From Micromonospora eburnea (GTDB lineage Bacteria > Actinomycetota > Actinomycetes > Mycobacteriales > Micromonosporaceae): a stretch of 64,000 nucleotides of DNA. The notes below the pieces were generated by a model. That model saw only the letters and a list, made by a program, of their open reading frames with translations, made no database searches and had not been told where the DNA came from. A program made the translations under genes and the position numbers. This document shows, piece after piece, positions 52,521 through 64,000 of the stretch (the first letter of the stretch is position 1; every line of letters begins with the position of its first letter). The stretch covers positions 2,232,001 to 2,296,000 of the forward strand of contig NZ_FMHY01000002.1 in the NCBI RefSeq assembly GCF_900090225.1, read 5' to 3'.

Positions 52521-53300
52521 ATGAATATCGTCGTACTTGTCAAGCAGGTGCCTGATTCGGGCGCGGACCGCAACCTGCGTTTGGACGACAACACCGTCGA
52601 CCGCGGTTCGGCGAGCAACGTCATCAATGAGATGGACGAGTATGCCATCGAGGAGGCGTTGAAGATCAAGGAGGCGCACGGCGGTGAGGTCACGATCCTG
52701 ACCATGGGTCCGGACCAGGCGACCGAGTCGATCCGTAAGGCGCTGTCCATGGGGCCGGACAGGGCCGTGCACGTGGTGGACGACGCGTTGCACGGTTCGT
52801 GCGCGGTGGTCACCTCGAAGGTGCTCGCGGCCGCGCTCGGCCAGTTGGGCGCGGACCTGGTGATCTGTGGTGCGGAGTCGACCGACGGTCGGGTCCAGGT
52901 GATGCCGCACATGATCGCCGAGCGGCTGGGTGTGGCCGCGCTGACCGGTGCGCGCAAGCTCACCGTCGACGGGTCGACCCTGACGGTGGAGCGGCAGACG
53001 GAGGAGGGCTACGAGGTGGTCACCGCCTCGACCCCGGCCGTGGTCTCCGTGTGGGACACGATCAACGAGCCGCGTTACCCGTCGTTCAAGGGCATCATGG
53101 CCGCGAAGAAGAAGCCGGTGCAGACGCTCGCCCTGGCTGATTTGGGTGTCGCCGCCTCCGAGGTGGGTTTCGACGGGGCGACCAGCACCGTGCTCGAGCA
53201 CACCAAGCGCCCGCCGCGCTCCGGCGGCGAGAAGATCACCGACGAGGGCGAGGGCGGCGTGAAGCTGGTCGAGTTCCTCGCCACCGAGAAGTTCGTGTGA
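52521..53300 (+). CDS. etfB: Electron transfer flavoprotein beta subunit
   Basis: A 259-residue EtfB: MNIVVLVKQVPDSGADRNLR, AMP/FAD-interface stretch AESTDGRVQVMPHMIAERLG and the dehydrogenase recognition region near residue 190 (SVWDTINEPRYPSFKGIMAA). ATG 52521. It forms a heterodimer with EtfA and shuttles electrons from acyl-CoA dehydrogenases to the quinone pool. It lies 86 bp after the aldehyde dehydrogenase and serves the operon's dehydrogenase, though it looks like a housekeeping copy. Confidence 0.95.
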   Translation: MNIVVLVKQVPDSGADRNLRLDDNTVDRGSASNVINEMDEYAIEEALKIKEAHGGEVTILTMGPDQATESIRKALSMGPDRAVHVVDDALHGSCAVVTSKVLAAALGQLGADLVICGAESTDGRVQVMPHMIAERLGVAALTGARKLTVDGSTLTVERQTEEGYEVVTASTPAVVSVWDTINEPRYPSFKGIMAAKKKPVQTLALADLGVAASEVGFDGATSTVLEHTKRPPRSGGEKITDEGEGGVKLVEFLATEKFV

Positions 53301-53309
53301 GGTCTGGAC

Positions 53310-54269
53310 ATGTCTGAGGTTCTCGTCGTCGTCGAAGCCACCCGGGAGTTCGGCGTCAAGAAGGTCACCCTGGAGATGCTCACCCTCGCCCGCGAGCTGG
53401 GCACCCCGAGCGCGGTCGTGCTCGGTGGCGCCGGCGCGGCGGCGGCGCTGGGCGCCAAGCTGGGCGAGTACGGCGCGGAGAAGGTCTACGCCGCCGAGGG
53501 TGAGGAGATCGACGGCTACCTGGTGGCCCCGAAGGCCACCGTGCTGGCCGACCTCGTCGCTCGGGTGCAGCCGGCGGCGGTGCTGCTCGCCTCGTCCCAG
53601 GAGGGCAAGGAGATCGCCGCCCGGCTCGCCGTGAAGCTGGACAACGGCATCCTGACCGACGTGGTCGCCCTCGAAGCGGACGGCACCGCGACCCAGGTCG
53701 CCTTCGCCGGCTCCACCATCGTCAAGTCCAAGGTCACCAAGGGCCTGCCGCTGGTGACCGTGCGGCCGAACTCGCTCACCCCGGCCCCGGCCCCGGCCAC
53801 CCCGGCCGTCGAGCAGCTCACCGTCTCCGTCGGTGACGCCGACAAGTTGGCCCGGGTCGTCGAGCGGGTCGCCGAGCAGAAGGGCTCCCGCCCCGAGCTC
53901 ACCGAGGCGTCCGTCGTCGTCTCCGGCGGCCGCGGGGTCGGCAACGCCGACAACTTCAAGCTGGTCGAGGAGCTGGCCGACCTGCTCGGCGGCGCGGTCG
54001 GCGCGTCTCGCGCGGCGGTCGACTCCGGGTTCTACCCGCACCAGTTCCAGGTGGGCCAGACCGGCAAGACCGTCTCCCCGCAGCTCTACATCGCGCTGGG
54101 CATCTCCGGCGCGATCCAGCACCGCGCCGGCATGCAGACCTCGAAGACCATCGTCGCGGTCAACAAGGACGGCGAGGCGCCGATCTTCGAGCTGGCCGAC
54201 TACGGCGTGGTCGGCGACCTGTTCAAGGTCGTCCCGCAGGCCGCCGAGGAAATCCGCAAACGCAGGTAA
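53310..54269 (+). CDS. etfA: Electron transfer flavoprotein alpha subunit
   Basis: A 319-residue EtfA: N-terminal [20 protein letters not shown] and the C-terminal FAD domain with [60 protein letters not shown] and [20 protein letters not shown]. Nine bases after etfB, same operon. Confidence 0.95.
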   Translation: MSEVLVVVEATREFGVKKVTLEMLTLARELGTPSAVVLGGAGAAAALGAKLGEYGAEKVYAAEGEEIDGYLVAPKATVLADLVARVQPAAVLLASSQEGKEIAARLAVKLDNGILTDVVALEADGTATQVAFAGSTIVKSKVTKGLPLVTVRPNSLTPAPAPATPAVEQLTVSVGDADKLARVVERVAEQKGSRPELTEASVVVSGGRGVGNADNFKLVEELADLLGGAVGASRAAVDSGFYPHQFQVGQTGKTVSPQLYIALGISGAIQHRAGMQTSKTIVAVNKDGEAPIFELADYGVVGDLFKVVPQAAEEIRKRR

Positions 54270-54660
54270 CCCAAACTGTCGACCCTGCTCTGGGCGGAGG
54301 ACGACGGATGGCAGGCGCAGCTGAGTTCGCCGGTGGGGGAGTGGCTGACATGGGATGGCATTGGGACGTGATGCGCAATGCCGTTCTGTCCGGATATGCG
54401 GACGCCTCATGGCGCAGCACCAGCCAGCTCCGCGACCATCGCGGACTCGCCGCGCGTGGCCTGCGACAACCAGCCGAACACCCGTACCGCACTCAGGTGC
54501 AGCAGTCGAACCAATACCCCTGCCATCCTGCGTCACTGCCGCGAAGCAGCAGCTCACATCGTGTGCGACGAGTTCTGGCACGGCTACAGGGGTACGTCGA
54601 GACGCATGTGGTGACCCGGCGTAACGCCCGGGGTGGGGCGCAGCGCGGCTGAGCATCTGA
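54270..54660. other. Intergenic region, no intact gene
   Basis: About 390 bp after etfA. Frames are open but unrecognisable, and no clean terminator was seen. It leads into an integrase remnant and probably marks an old insertion boundary. Confidence 0.45.
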
Positions 54661-54666
54661 TCGCGG

Positions 54667-54783
54667 TTGCGGTGCTTGTACCGGCGTGCAGTCGCCGACG
54701 GGCTTATCCCGGAGGCAGACAGTCCCGCGTTGAAGGTGGCCAAGCCGCGGCGGTTGCCGAGCACCGGGCGGGCGTTGGAGGAT
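54667..54783 (+). pseudogene. Tyrosine recombinase (integrase) fragment
   Basis: About 40 residues, [20 protein letters not shown] then [18 protein letters not shown], match the core-binding helix and linker just before the catalytic domain of phage-type integrases (pattern LRxLYRxAVxDGLIxxNPAxxVxxPRR). Both ends are lost. It lies between etfA and the carbohydrate genes, with no tRNA seen beside it. Confidence 0.6.
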
Positions 54784-54866
54784 ACTCGGCGAGCCCTCGC
54801 TCCCCCCGGGTCAACACAGCCGTCGGCCGCCCGTTCCCCCGCAGACCGCTCTCCCCAAGGACGACC

Positions 54867-56393
54867 ATGACCGCCTCGACCGTCACCGCCGTCATTGACC
54901 TCGACCTGATCGGTCCCACTATCTCCCGCCATGTCTACGGCCACTTCGCGGAGCACCTGGGGCGCTGCATCTACGGCGGCTTCTGGGTGGGGGAAGGCTC
55001 CGCGACCCCGAACGAGGGCGGGATCCGTCTCGATGTCGTCGAGGCGCTGCGCCGCATCGGCATCCCGAACCTGCGTTGGCCGGGCGGCTGCTTCGCCGAC
55101 GACTACCACTGGCGCGACGGGATCGGCCCGCGCAAGCTGCGCCCCCGCATGGTGAACTCCCACTGGGGCGACGTGGTCGAGGACAACGCCTTCGGCACGC
55201 ACGAGTTCATGGCGCTGTGCGAGCTGCTGGGCGCGGACCCGTATATCTCCGGCAATGTCGGCTCGGGCAGCGTGCGGGAGATGTCCGAGTGGATCGAGTA
55301 CCTGACCCGCGGCGACGACTCCCCGATGGCCGCCCTGCGCCGTGAGAACGGGCGCGACGAGCCCTGGCGGGTCCCGTTCTGGGGACTGGGCAACGAGGCG
55401 TGGGGCTGCGGCGGCAACCTGCGCGCCGAGCAGTTCGCCTCGCTGGCCCGCCAGTACGCCACCTACGTCCGCGACCACGGCGACAACACGGTCTACCGGA
55501 TCGCCGCTGGCGCGAACACCGACGATTACCACTGGACCGAGACACTGCTGCGTTCCTTCGACGACCTCGCGGCGTACGGCTCCCGCGCCTGGCCGTTCCA
55601 GGCCGTCTCGCTGCACTACTACACGATGACCCGGGGCTGGTCATCGAAGGGCGCGGCCACGGGCTTCGACGAGGAGGAGTGGTACCTCGCGCTGCGAAAC
55701 GCGACCCGGATCGAGGAACTGGTCTCGCGCCACGAGGCCGTCATGGACCGCTGGGACCCGCAGCGCAAGGTTGGCCTCGTCGTGGACGAGTGGGGTACCT
55801 GGTGGGACGTGGAGCGTGGCACCAACCCGGGCTTCCTGTACCAGCAGAATACGCTGCGCGACGCACTGGTCGCCGCCGTGCACTTCGACACGTTCCACCG
55901 CCACGCGGCCCGCGTCGTGATGGCGAACATCGCGCAGACCGTCAACGTGCTCCAGGCCATGATCCTCACGGACCCGGAGACGGGCGCGCTGGTGCTCACG
56001 CCCTCCTACCACGTGTTCGCGATGAACCGGGCCCACCATGACGCGGCGTCGCTCGCCGTGACCTTCACGGGCGAGGTCCCGATGCGCGAGGTGGCGGGGG
56101 AGAGTCTCGCGACGGTCTCGGCCTCCGCCTCGACGCGCGGCGACACGGCGCTGGTCTCCCTGTCGAACCTCGACGCGCAGCGTCCGACGGCGGTCGTCCT
56201 CGACTTGCGCGGTCGCCGCGTGACGGGCTACCGGGCCACCGTCCTGACGGCTGACGCGCTCGACGCGCACAACACGCCGTCGGCCACGGGCGTCGCCCCA
56301 CGCGAGCACGCCGGGATCACAGACCATCCGCGTGGCCTGGAGGTCGAGCTGCCCGCGCACGCGTACGTGACGGTGGCGCTGGACCTTGCCTAA
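54867..56393 (+). CDS. GH51 alpha-L-arabinofuranosidase
   Basis: A 508-residue family 51 glycosidase that removes arabinofuranose from arabinan, arabinoxylan or arabinogalactan oligomers. Acid/base Glu177 is in [13 protein letters not shown] and nucleophile Glu308 in [11 protein letters not shown]. The start region [20 protein letters not shown] and the C-terminal beta-sandwich are complete. There is no signal peptide, so it acts inside the cell on imported oligosaccharides. ATG 54867. GH62 and other sugar genes downstream fit an arabinan theme. Confidence 0.93.
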   Translation: MTASTVTAVIDLDLIGPTISRHVYGHFAEHLGRCIYGGFWVGEGSATPNEGGIRLDVVEALRRIGIPNLRWPGGCFADDYHWRDGIGPRKLRPRMVNSHWGDVVEDNAFGTHEFMALCELLGADPYISGNVGSGSVREMSEWIEYLTRGDDSPMAALRRENGRDEPWRVPFWGLGNEAWGCGGNLRAEQFASLARQYATYVRDHGDNTVYRIAAGANTDDYHWTETLLRSFDDLAAYGSRAWPFQAVSLHYYTMTRGWSSKGAATGFDEEEWYLALRNATRIEELVSRHEAVMDRWDPQRKVGLVVDEWGTWWDVERGTNPGFLYQQNTLRDALVAAVHFDTFHRHAARVVMANIAQTVNVLQAMILTDPETGALVLTPSYHVFAMNRAHHDAASLAVTFTGEVPMREVAGESLATVSASASTRGDTALVSLSNLDAQRPTAVVLDLRGRRVTGYRATVLTADALDAHNTPSATGVAPREHAGITDHPRGLEVELPAHAYVTVALDLA

Positions 56394-56606
56394 CCGTCGA
56401 CCACTGGATCGTCACGACCCGCGCGAGCATGTCGTACGGGGTGCCGGTATGCGGCGCGCCGTGTCTCGTGGCCGGTGGCGACGGCCTGTCCTACGACATC
56501 GCCGACGGCCTTGAGGGCTCTCGTCTGAGCCGACATCGTCTTCGTCTCCGGCTACCGGAACTGGACGAACCGCCGGCGGCCGTCGTGGACGCGCTGATCG
56601 GACGCG

Positions 56607-56731
56607 GTCAAGGCGATCGGCCTGGTGCTGCCATACCTCGCCGGGAAGCTGTCCGGTGACTCGATCCGGGGATCTATCCCGGTGGGCTCGATCGTCGAGC
56701 TGAACACGACGGTGGCCCGCGACGAGGTGCG
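56607..56731 (+). pseudogene. Glyceraldehyde-3-phosphate dehydrogenase fragment
   Basis: About 42 residues reading [20 protein letters not shown] and [18 protein letters not shown], the substrate-domain segment of type I GAPDH. No N-terminal NAD domain or catalytic Cys nearby. A stranded piece of a metabolic gene in rearranged DNA; the flanking 56394-56600 shows nothing identifiable. Confidence 0.7.
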
Positions 56732-57005
56732 CCACCGGTCCAGGTCTCGGCGGCCCTGCCGCTCAGTGGCGGCGCCATTCAGTTCTCGCGGCGACGTTTC
56801 CAGGGCAGGTGTCATCCCGTGCCCTCCTGTGCCGGCGGCGAGGCTGGCCGGCAGGGTGTCCCGGGTAGACCAGATGCCTGTCGCGGTGACCGCGTGCCGG
56901 GCCTTCGACGTGGAGGAAAAGGGGTCGCCGTGCGTGCCGATGTCCACGGCCGGGCCTGCTCGGCGCTCAGGCGTGCCAACCCAGCTCGGCGCACCAGGCG
57001 TTGCC

Positions 57006-57131
57006 CAGCACCTGGTCTATGCGTCGGACGTCAACTCGTCGGGGTCGTACGGCTCGATGATTTTCAGCCCTTTCACGAACTGGTCGGACATGGCCTCGGC
57101 CGGGCAGACCGGGATGAGTCAGGGGGCCTGA
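57006..57131 (+). pseudogene. GH62 alpha-L-arabinofuranosidase fragment
   Basis: The frame ends with [20 protein letters not shown] followed by [18 protein letters not shown], which matches the conserved GH62 region [25 protein letters not shown]. A stop then cuts the protein, and the preceding part is unrecognisable. Another arabinose-active remnant. Confidence 0.62.
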
Positions 57132-57212
57132 TCCACGGTGATGCCGGGGAGGTGCCCCAGCCGCGCGCCGGCTGCGGCTCGTCCCCGGCGGACAGCCGCG
57201 TTCGCCGTGACC

Positions 57213-59600
<2,388 letters not shown>

Positions 59601-60069
59601 GCTCCCGTCCGATGAACCGCCCAGGACGGCGGCGAAGCCGAGCATGCCAGCCCGAAACGTGCCTCGGCGACCCAGCGTCAGGCCGCTATCCCGGAGTGGA
59701 CGAGAAGGTCGCCAGCGACTTCGTCCTTTCGAAGTGGCACCCATGGTGGGGCTACTCATGTCGAAAATTATCGGCGCTGTTGAGGTCAGGAAGCCCCCCT
59801 GTCGGGCCGTGGCCTTGCTGGCAGCAGGGCCGTTGACGAATCACTTGGCACTTAGTAGCCTCAGCGAACGAGATCGTGGTATGTAAAAGTTTCGATAATT
59901 TTCACAGCGCAAACGATGATCTCGCAAGCGACGTGGCCCACAGCTGACCCGTCGGTGAGGCGACTCGTCAGCTCCTACCTGCAGTGCCCACCGCTGGTGA
60001 GACCTTTACCCTGATTCGCCGCGGTCACCCCCCAGCCGCCGCGGCTCACGATTACCGTATGGAGGGCCG
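59601..60069. promoter_or_regulatory. Divergent GH95/sugar-ABC promoter region with a matched pair of 11-bp sites
   Basis: Contains GAAAATTATCG at 59763-59773 and its exact reverse complement CGATAATTTTC at 59893-59903, 119 bp apart, both AT-rich against a GC-rich background. Likely binding sites for a sugar-responsive (LacI-type) regulator acting on both operons. No regulator gene is in the window. Confidence 0.55.
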
Positions 60070-61335
60070 TTGAAACGCGTCCGGACCACCGCAGCCATCA
60101 TCGCCACAGTCGCGCTCCTCGTCGCCGGCTGTGGGGGATCGGGTGGCAAGTCCAACTCGTCCGATTCGAAGACCTTCGACTTCTGGTCGTTTGCCAACAT
60201 CAACCAGAAGGCCGACGTCGACGTCTACACCAAGGCGCACCCGGATGTGCACGTCAAGCTCACCGAGGTGGGCAGCACGACCGAGACCGCGCAGGCGCTG
60301 ACCACCGCGCTGGCCGGTGGCAAGGTGCCCGACCTGGTGCTGATCCAGGCAGACGATCTGCCGAAGTTCATGCAGTCTCCGGATAACTTCGTCGACCTCA
60401 CCACGCTGGGCGCCGGCAACATCAAGGGCAACTACCTCGACTGGGTGATGGCACAGTCGACGACCAAGGACGGCAAGATCATCGGCGTGCCGACCGACGT
60501 CGGCGGCTTGGCGGTCGCCTACCGTACCGACCTGTTCAAGGCAGCCGGCCTGCCCACCAATCGGGACGAGGTCTCCAAGCTCTGGCCGACGTGGGATGAC
60601 TTCATCAATGTCGGCAAGACGTACGTCCAGAAAACAGGCAAGCCGTTCGTAGACAACACGCCGACGAGCGTCTTCTTCCAGGCGGTCAACCAGGGCAGCG
60701 AGCGCTACTACAGCGCCGACCACAAGCTGGACTACGACAACGCACAGGTCAAGGCGGCGTTTGACGTGACGCTGAAGGCCTTCGGCGCGGGCATCTCCGC
60801 CAAGCAGGGGTCGTTCTCATCCGGCTGGACCGCGGCCATGAAAAAGGGTGACTACGCGGTGGTGTGCTCACCGTCCTGGATGCTCAGCCAGATGAAGACG
60901 AACGCTCCCGAAACCAACGGCAAGTGGGATATCGCCACCATCCCCGGTGGCTCGGGAAACTGGGGTGGCAGCTTCCTCGCCATCCCCAAGCGCGCCAAGC
61001 ACGCGAAGGCGGCGTGGGACTACATCTCTGAGATGCAGTCGCCGCAGGGTCAGCTGGCACACTTCCTGTCGCAGGGATCGCTGCCCACTACGCCGTCGGT
61101 CTACACCGACCCGCAGTTGGTCGGAAGGACCGACCCGTTCTTCAACAACGCACCGGTCGGCAAGATCTACACACAGTCGGTGGTGGGGCTCAAGCCCTTC
61201 TACTTCGGTCCGCAGGACGGCCCTATCGGCACCGAGTTCCTCAACACGCTCACCAGTGTCGAGCAGGGCAAGGTGGACCCGGCCAATGCTTGGAATACCG
61301 CGCTGACCAATGTCAAGAACGCTGTACGCGGTTGA
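60070..61335 (+). CDS. Sugar ABC transporter substrate-binding lipoprotein
   Basis: A 421-residue family 1 extracellular sugar-binding protein. The TTG at 60070, preceded by GGAGGG, gives a complete lipoprotein signal (KRVRTTAAIIATVALLVAGC). The body has the family's repeated aromatic contacts and GDYAVVCSPSWMLSQMKTNA, YISEMQSPQGQLAHFL. An upstream ATG at 60059 opens only a four-codon frame. First gene of a binding protein-permease-permease operon lacking its own ATPase, which normally comes from a shared MsiK-type protein. Confidence 0.92.
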   Translation: MKRVRTTAAIIATVALLVAGCGGSGGKSNSSDSKTFDFWSFANINQKADVDVYTKAHPDVHVKLTEVGSTTETAQALTTALAGGKVPDLVLIQADDLPKFMQSPDNFVDLTTLGAGNIKGNYLDWVMAQSTTKDGKIIGVPTDVGGLAVAYRTDLFKAAGLPTNRDEVSKLWPTWDDFINVGKTYVQKTGKPFVDNTPTSVFFQAVNQGSERYYSADHKLDYDNAQVKAAFDVTLKAFGAGISAKQGSFSSGWTAAMKKGDYAVVCSPSWMLSQMKTNAPETNGKWDIATIPGGSGNWGGSFLAIPKRAKHAKAAWDYISEMQSPQGQLAHFLSQGSLPTTPSVYTDPQLVGRTDPFFNNAPVGKIYTQSVVGLKPFYFGPQDGPIGTEFLNTLTSVEQGKVDPANAWNTALTNVKNAVRG

Positions 61336-61396
61336 CGGACGACTGATGGGCGGCAGCCGGGTTTGCCCGGCTGCCGGACATGGGGAAGGTAGCGCT

Positions 61397-62359
61397 TTGA
61401 CCACCATGCTCGGCCCGGCCGCGGCCGCACCGGAGCTCCCGAGACCCAGCCGCAGGCGGCAGATTCAGCAGGGCGTACGGGAGCGACTGGCACCTTACGC
61501 GTACGTCTCGCCGTTCTTCGTGCTCTTCTTGATCTTCGGCCTCTTCCCGTTGCTGTTTACCTTCTACATCTCCCTGTTCGAGTGGGACCCCATCGGCGAT
61601 CACCACTTCGTGGGGCTGGCCAACTTCTCCGAACTCGTGCACGACCCGCGCTTCTGGGGGGCGCTGCGTAACACGTTCAGCATCTGGTTGCTGTCGACCG
61701 TGCCGCAGTTGCTACTGGCGCTCGGCCTGGCGCACCTGCTCAACCATGCGCGGCTGCGGCTGGCCACGTTGTTCCGGATGTCGGTGCTCGTTCCCTATGT
61801 CACCTCGGTGGCGGCGACGACGATCGTCTTCGCCCAGATGTTCGACCGGGACTACGGCATGATCAACTGGTTCCTCCAGTTGCTGGGCTTTCAGCATATC
61901 GATTTCACCGCGTCGCTGTGGGGTAGCCACATCATGATCGCTACGATGATCGCCTGGCGCTGGACCGGATACAACACGCTGCTGTACCTCGCCTCGCTGC
62001 AGGCGGTTCCCCGGGAACTGTTCGAGGCCGCCTCCGCGGACGGTGCGAGCGGCTGGAAGCAGTTCCTGCACGTCACCATTCCCTCACTGCGGCCGATCAT
62101 CGCATTCACCGTCGTGACGTCGACCATCGGCGGGCTGCAGGTTTTCACCGAGCCGCTGCTGGCCAACCCGATCGGTGGACTCACGTGCGGGGCGGCACGG
62201 CAATGTCAGACCGTCACCCTCTACCTTTACGAGCAGTCCTTCGGGCAGTTCCACTTCGGCTACGGCGCGGCGGTCGGTGTCGCACTCTTCGTCATCGTCG
62301 TGGCCGTCTCCGGAATCAACTATCTGCTGGCCACCCGCATCCGCTCGGAGCGCCCATGA
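61397..62359 (+). CDS. Sugar ABC transporter permease (MalF-type)
   Basis: A 320-residue permease with six helices after a basic cytoplasmic lead (RPSRRRQIQQGVRERLAPYA). EAA loop: FEAASADGASGWKQFLHVTI. TTG 61397 with GGGGAAGG seven bases upstream is the best start; ATG 61406 is possible. Overlaps the next permease as ATGA. Confidence 0.92.
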   Translation: MTTMLGPAAAAPELPRPSRRRQIQQGVRERLAPYAYVSPFFVLFLIFGLFPLLFTFYISLFEWDPIGDHHFVGLANFSELVHDPRFWGALRNTFSIWLLSTVPQLLLALGLAHLLNHARLRLATLFRMSVLVPYVTSVAATTIVFAQMFDRDYGMINWFLQLLGFQHIDFTASLWGSHIMIATMIAWRWTGYNTLLYLASLQAVPRELFEAASADGASGWKQFLHVTIPSLRPIIAFTVVTSTIGGLQVFTEPLLANPIGGLTCGAARQCQTVTLYLYEQSFGQFHFGYGAAVGVALFVIVVAVSGINYLLATRIRSERP

Positions 62360-63225
62360 AGCCCGCACCCTCGACCGCCGTACCCAGGCGGGCCAGGCGG
62401 CGCCACGCCAACCGCGTCCCGATCGCGGTGTACGCACTGCTCACCCTCATGGCGCTCGTCAGTGTCTTTCCGCTCTACTGGATGTTCGTGGTGGCCACAA
62501 CGGACTCCGCTACCGCGACGACTCTCCCACCGCACCTCTCGCCCGGCGGCAACTTCCTGCACCTGGCGAAGCTGGTCTTCACCATCGTGCCGTTCGTGCA
62601 TTCCCTGCTCAACAGCCTCATCATCGCCACCACGGTCGCCGTAGGCCAGGCAGTGCTCTGCGCATTGGCCGGCTTCGCCTTCGCCAAGCTGTCCTTCCCG
62701 GGCCGCAACACGCTGTTCCTCATCGTCGTGCTGACCATGACGGTGCCGGCCCAGTTGGCCGTGGTCCCGCAGTACCTGATCATCTCCGAGTTCGCCTGGG
62801 TGGACAGCCTGCAGGCGGTGATCGTTCCCGGGCTGGTCAGCGCGTTCGGCATCTTCTGGATGCGCCAGCACATCGGCAACAGCATCGATGACGAGCTGAT
62901 GCACGCGGCGCGCGTGGACGGCGCGACCACCTGGCAGATCTTCTGGCGGATAGCCTTCCCGCTGGTACGCCCGGCGGCATTCGTGCTCGGGCTGTTCACG
63001 TTCGTCTACGCCTGGAACGACTTCCTGTGGCCGTTCATCGTGTTGAAGTCGCCGGAGAACTACACCGTCCAGATCGCCATCAAGGCACTGCAGCAAAACC
63101 GGGACATCGATTTGGGTCTGGCCATGTCCGGCTCATTCCTGGCCACCATTCCGCTGCTGGTGCTGTTCGTCTTCGTCGGGCGCCGCCTGGTGCAGGGAAT
63201 CATGGAAGGCGCGTTCAAGGGGTGA
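62356..63225 (+). CDS. Sugar ABC transporter permease (MalG-type)
   Basis: A 289-residue six-helix permease: VFPLYWMFVVATTDSATAT near the first helix, EAA loop LMHAARVDGATTWQIFWRIA and the C-terminal GRRLVQGIMEGAFKG typical of MalG-type partners. ATG overlaps the MalF-type stop. Confidence 0.93.
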   Translation: MKPAPSTAVPRRARRRHANRVPIAVYALLTLMALVSVFPLYWMFVVATTDSATATTLPPHLSPGGNFLHLAKLVFTIVPFVHSLLNSLIIATTVAVGQAVLCALAGFAFAKLSFPGRNTLFLIVVLTMTVPAQLAVVPQYLIISEFAWVDSLQAVIVPGLVSAFGIFWMRQHIGNSIDDELMHAARVDGATTWQIFWRIAFPLVRPAAFVLGLFTFVYAWNDFLWPFIVLKSPENYTVQIAIKALQQNRDIDLGLAMSGSFLATIPLLVLFVFVGRRLVQGIMEGAFKG

Positions 63226-63315
63226 GGCCCCTTGCACAGGTATCGCCACCGTTCCTGGCCCGGCACCGCCTGTCGGCTCGCTCCAGTACGTCGGGTCGCC
63301 CAATGGAAGGTGATT

Positions 63316-64000
63316 TTGCGAGATTACAACCGATCCCAACTGTCGCGCCGAGCGCTCTTGGGGAGAGGGGCACTAGCGCTCGCCGGGTTATCGGTGGGCG
63401 TGCCGGGGGCCGGCGTTCCCCGCGTCGAGGACCTCGGGAAAGCCGGGTGGCGCGGACCCGTTCGGGCCGGTGGTGGTGGCGAACCCCGAAAACGGGGCAT
63501 CGTACGCACGCGCCGTGCGGCTCGGGGGATCGAGCTCCTTGCGGGCGACAGGGACCTGCGCACCTGGGGACCGTGACCTCGGTGACCCGGGCAGATGGAC
63601 GCGGTTGTCCTGTGCGATCCCCGGGAGGCTACGGCCGGTTCACCATGCCGCTGGCACGTACGGGATCGTGGCGGGAGCCCGGCCTCGTCTTCGTGGTGAC
63701 CGGTCCGTACTACCCCGAAAACGGTCCCATCCAGGCCGGCGTGGTGCAACTGCCCTGACACTGCGGCTGCGGTTGCGGCAGTAATGCGCGCCCGCTGCCC
63801 GGGTGCGCAGCCTCGGTCCTGCAGATGACGAAGCTCGCCCATCCCTCGGTGCCCTGGGTGGAGAGCTCCCTGTCCATCGCCACCCACAGGCCAACGTCTA
63901 CCTGTACCTGTCCGGATGGTCGCCGAAGTACTTCCCACCACAGCTCGTGCGGCAGGCCGGCGCATTGCTGCGGCACAAGGTTGCAGTTCGGCTCGGACTT
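63316..64000 (+). pseudogene. Tat-exported sialidase-fold (possibly GH93-like) glycosidase, frameshifted
   Basis: A clear twin-arginine signal (SQLSRRALLGRGALALAGLS) starts at TTG 63316 with GGAAGG before it, then the frame breaks. Other frames carry FGPVVVANPENGASYARAVRL and LVFVVTGPYYPENGPIQAGV, and near the end NVYLYLSGWSPKYFPPQL, which together suggest a beta-propeller enzyme of the sialidase/exo-arabinanase kind. Several frame changes occur (near 63470, 63590, 63640 and 63760). The locus theme (GH51, GH62) favours an arabinan-active enzyme, but the family is not certain. The sequence runs off the window. Confidence 0.55.

Noticed and set aside
52416..55616. Minus-strand open frame of over 1000 codons across etfBA and GH51
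   Set aside because: Shadow of strongly GC-biased genes on the plus strand; no domain recognised.
60059..60073. ATG upstream of the sugar-binding protein as its start
   Set aside because: Out of frame and followed by a stop after four codons; TTG 60070 with GGAGGG fits the lipoprotein signal.

Overview
The window is high-GC actinomycete DNA, probably from Micromonosporales. This rests on actinobacterial families (SCO5389-like protein, DUF4913, NF041680-type transposase, ECF41 sigma factor), frequent GTG/TTG starts, ATGA/GTGA-coupled operons and Zur-controlled zinc-free ribosomal protein paralogues. The species is inferred, not shown. No rRNA, tRNA or CRISPR array was recognised. Layout: (1) 1-5.5 kb: an ECF41 sigma factor (cut by the window edge) divergent from a CMD-fold protein that has lost its redox cysteines, an NAD(P)-binding protein, a DHA2 MFS pump, a small membrane protein and a membrane-anchored esterase. 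(2) 5.6-7.9 kb: debris of mobile DNA (Mrr-nuclease tail, headless GH19 chitinase coupled to a DUF4913 gene, transposase tail). (3) 7.9-15.9 kb: a LuxR two-component system, a CPBP protease, two intact and one broken alpha/beta hydrolase, a tetraspan membrane protein and gene fragments. (4) 16.1-27.6 kb: a zinc-starvation region: L31B plus a CobW-like protein, L28-L33-S14, ZnuA-ZnuC-two permeases-ArsR, a permease/TIGR03943 pair, Zur itself and a frameshifted CooC-like ATPase, with several Zur-box-like dyads. (5) 27.8-52.4 kb: a large catabolic island. It encodes benzoylformate decarboxylase, an Fe3+-type ABC importer, a 3-hydroxybenzoate 6-hydroxylase-like enzyme, gentisate dioxygenase and an FAH-family hydrolase. 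A ten-gene, mostly overlapping operon adds two class III CoA-transferases, a CitE-like lyase, a cyclase-family protein, two MmgE/PrpD proteins, an acyl-CoA dehydrogenase, an HMG-CoA-lyase-like protein, an enoyl-CoA hydratase and an aldehyde dehydrogenase. Two IclR regulators and one LysR regulator lie among them. (6) 52.5-54.3 kb: etfBA. (7) 54.3-64 kb: a carbohydrate locus (GH51 arabinofuranosidase, GH62 and GAPDH fragments, GH95, sugar ABC importer, broken secreted glycosidase-like gene) with an integrase remnant at its left edge. How it may work: the catabolic genes can be read as one route in which a (possibly aryl-substituted) dicarboxylate is activated to CoA, dehydrogenated (electrons to ETF), hydrated and cleaved to acetyl-CoA plus an arylglyoxylate; the arylglyoxylate is then decarboxylated, oxidised to an (hydroxy)benzoate, hydroxylated to gentisate and ring-cleaved. 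A recurring operator, TTCTG-N5-RGAAT, mostly in tandem at 20-bp spacing, lies before the gentisate dioxygenase/IclR pair, the second IclR gene and the hydroxylase/CoA-transferase divergent promoter, and would tie these units into one regulon. The full route is a hypothesis. Several genes (gentisate dioxygenase, CooC-like ATPase, an MFS exporter, a PAP2 phosphatase, the last glycosidase) carry frameshifts, which are either real decay or assembly error.
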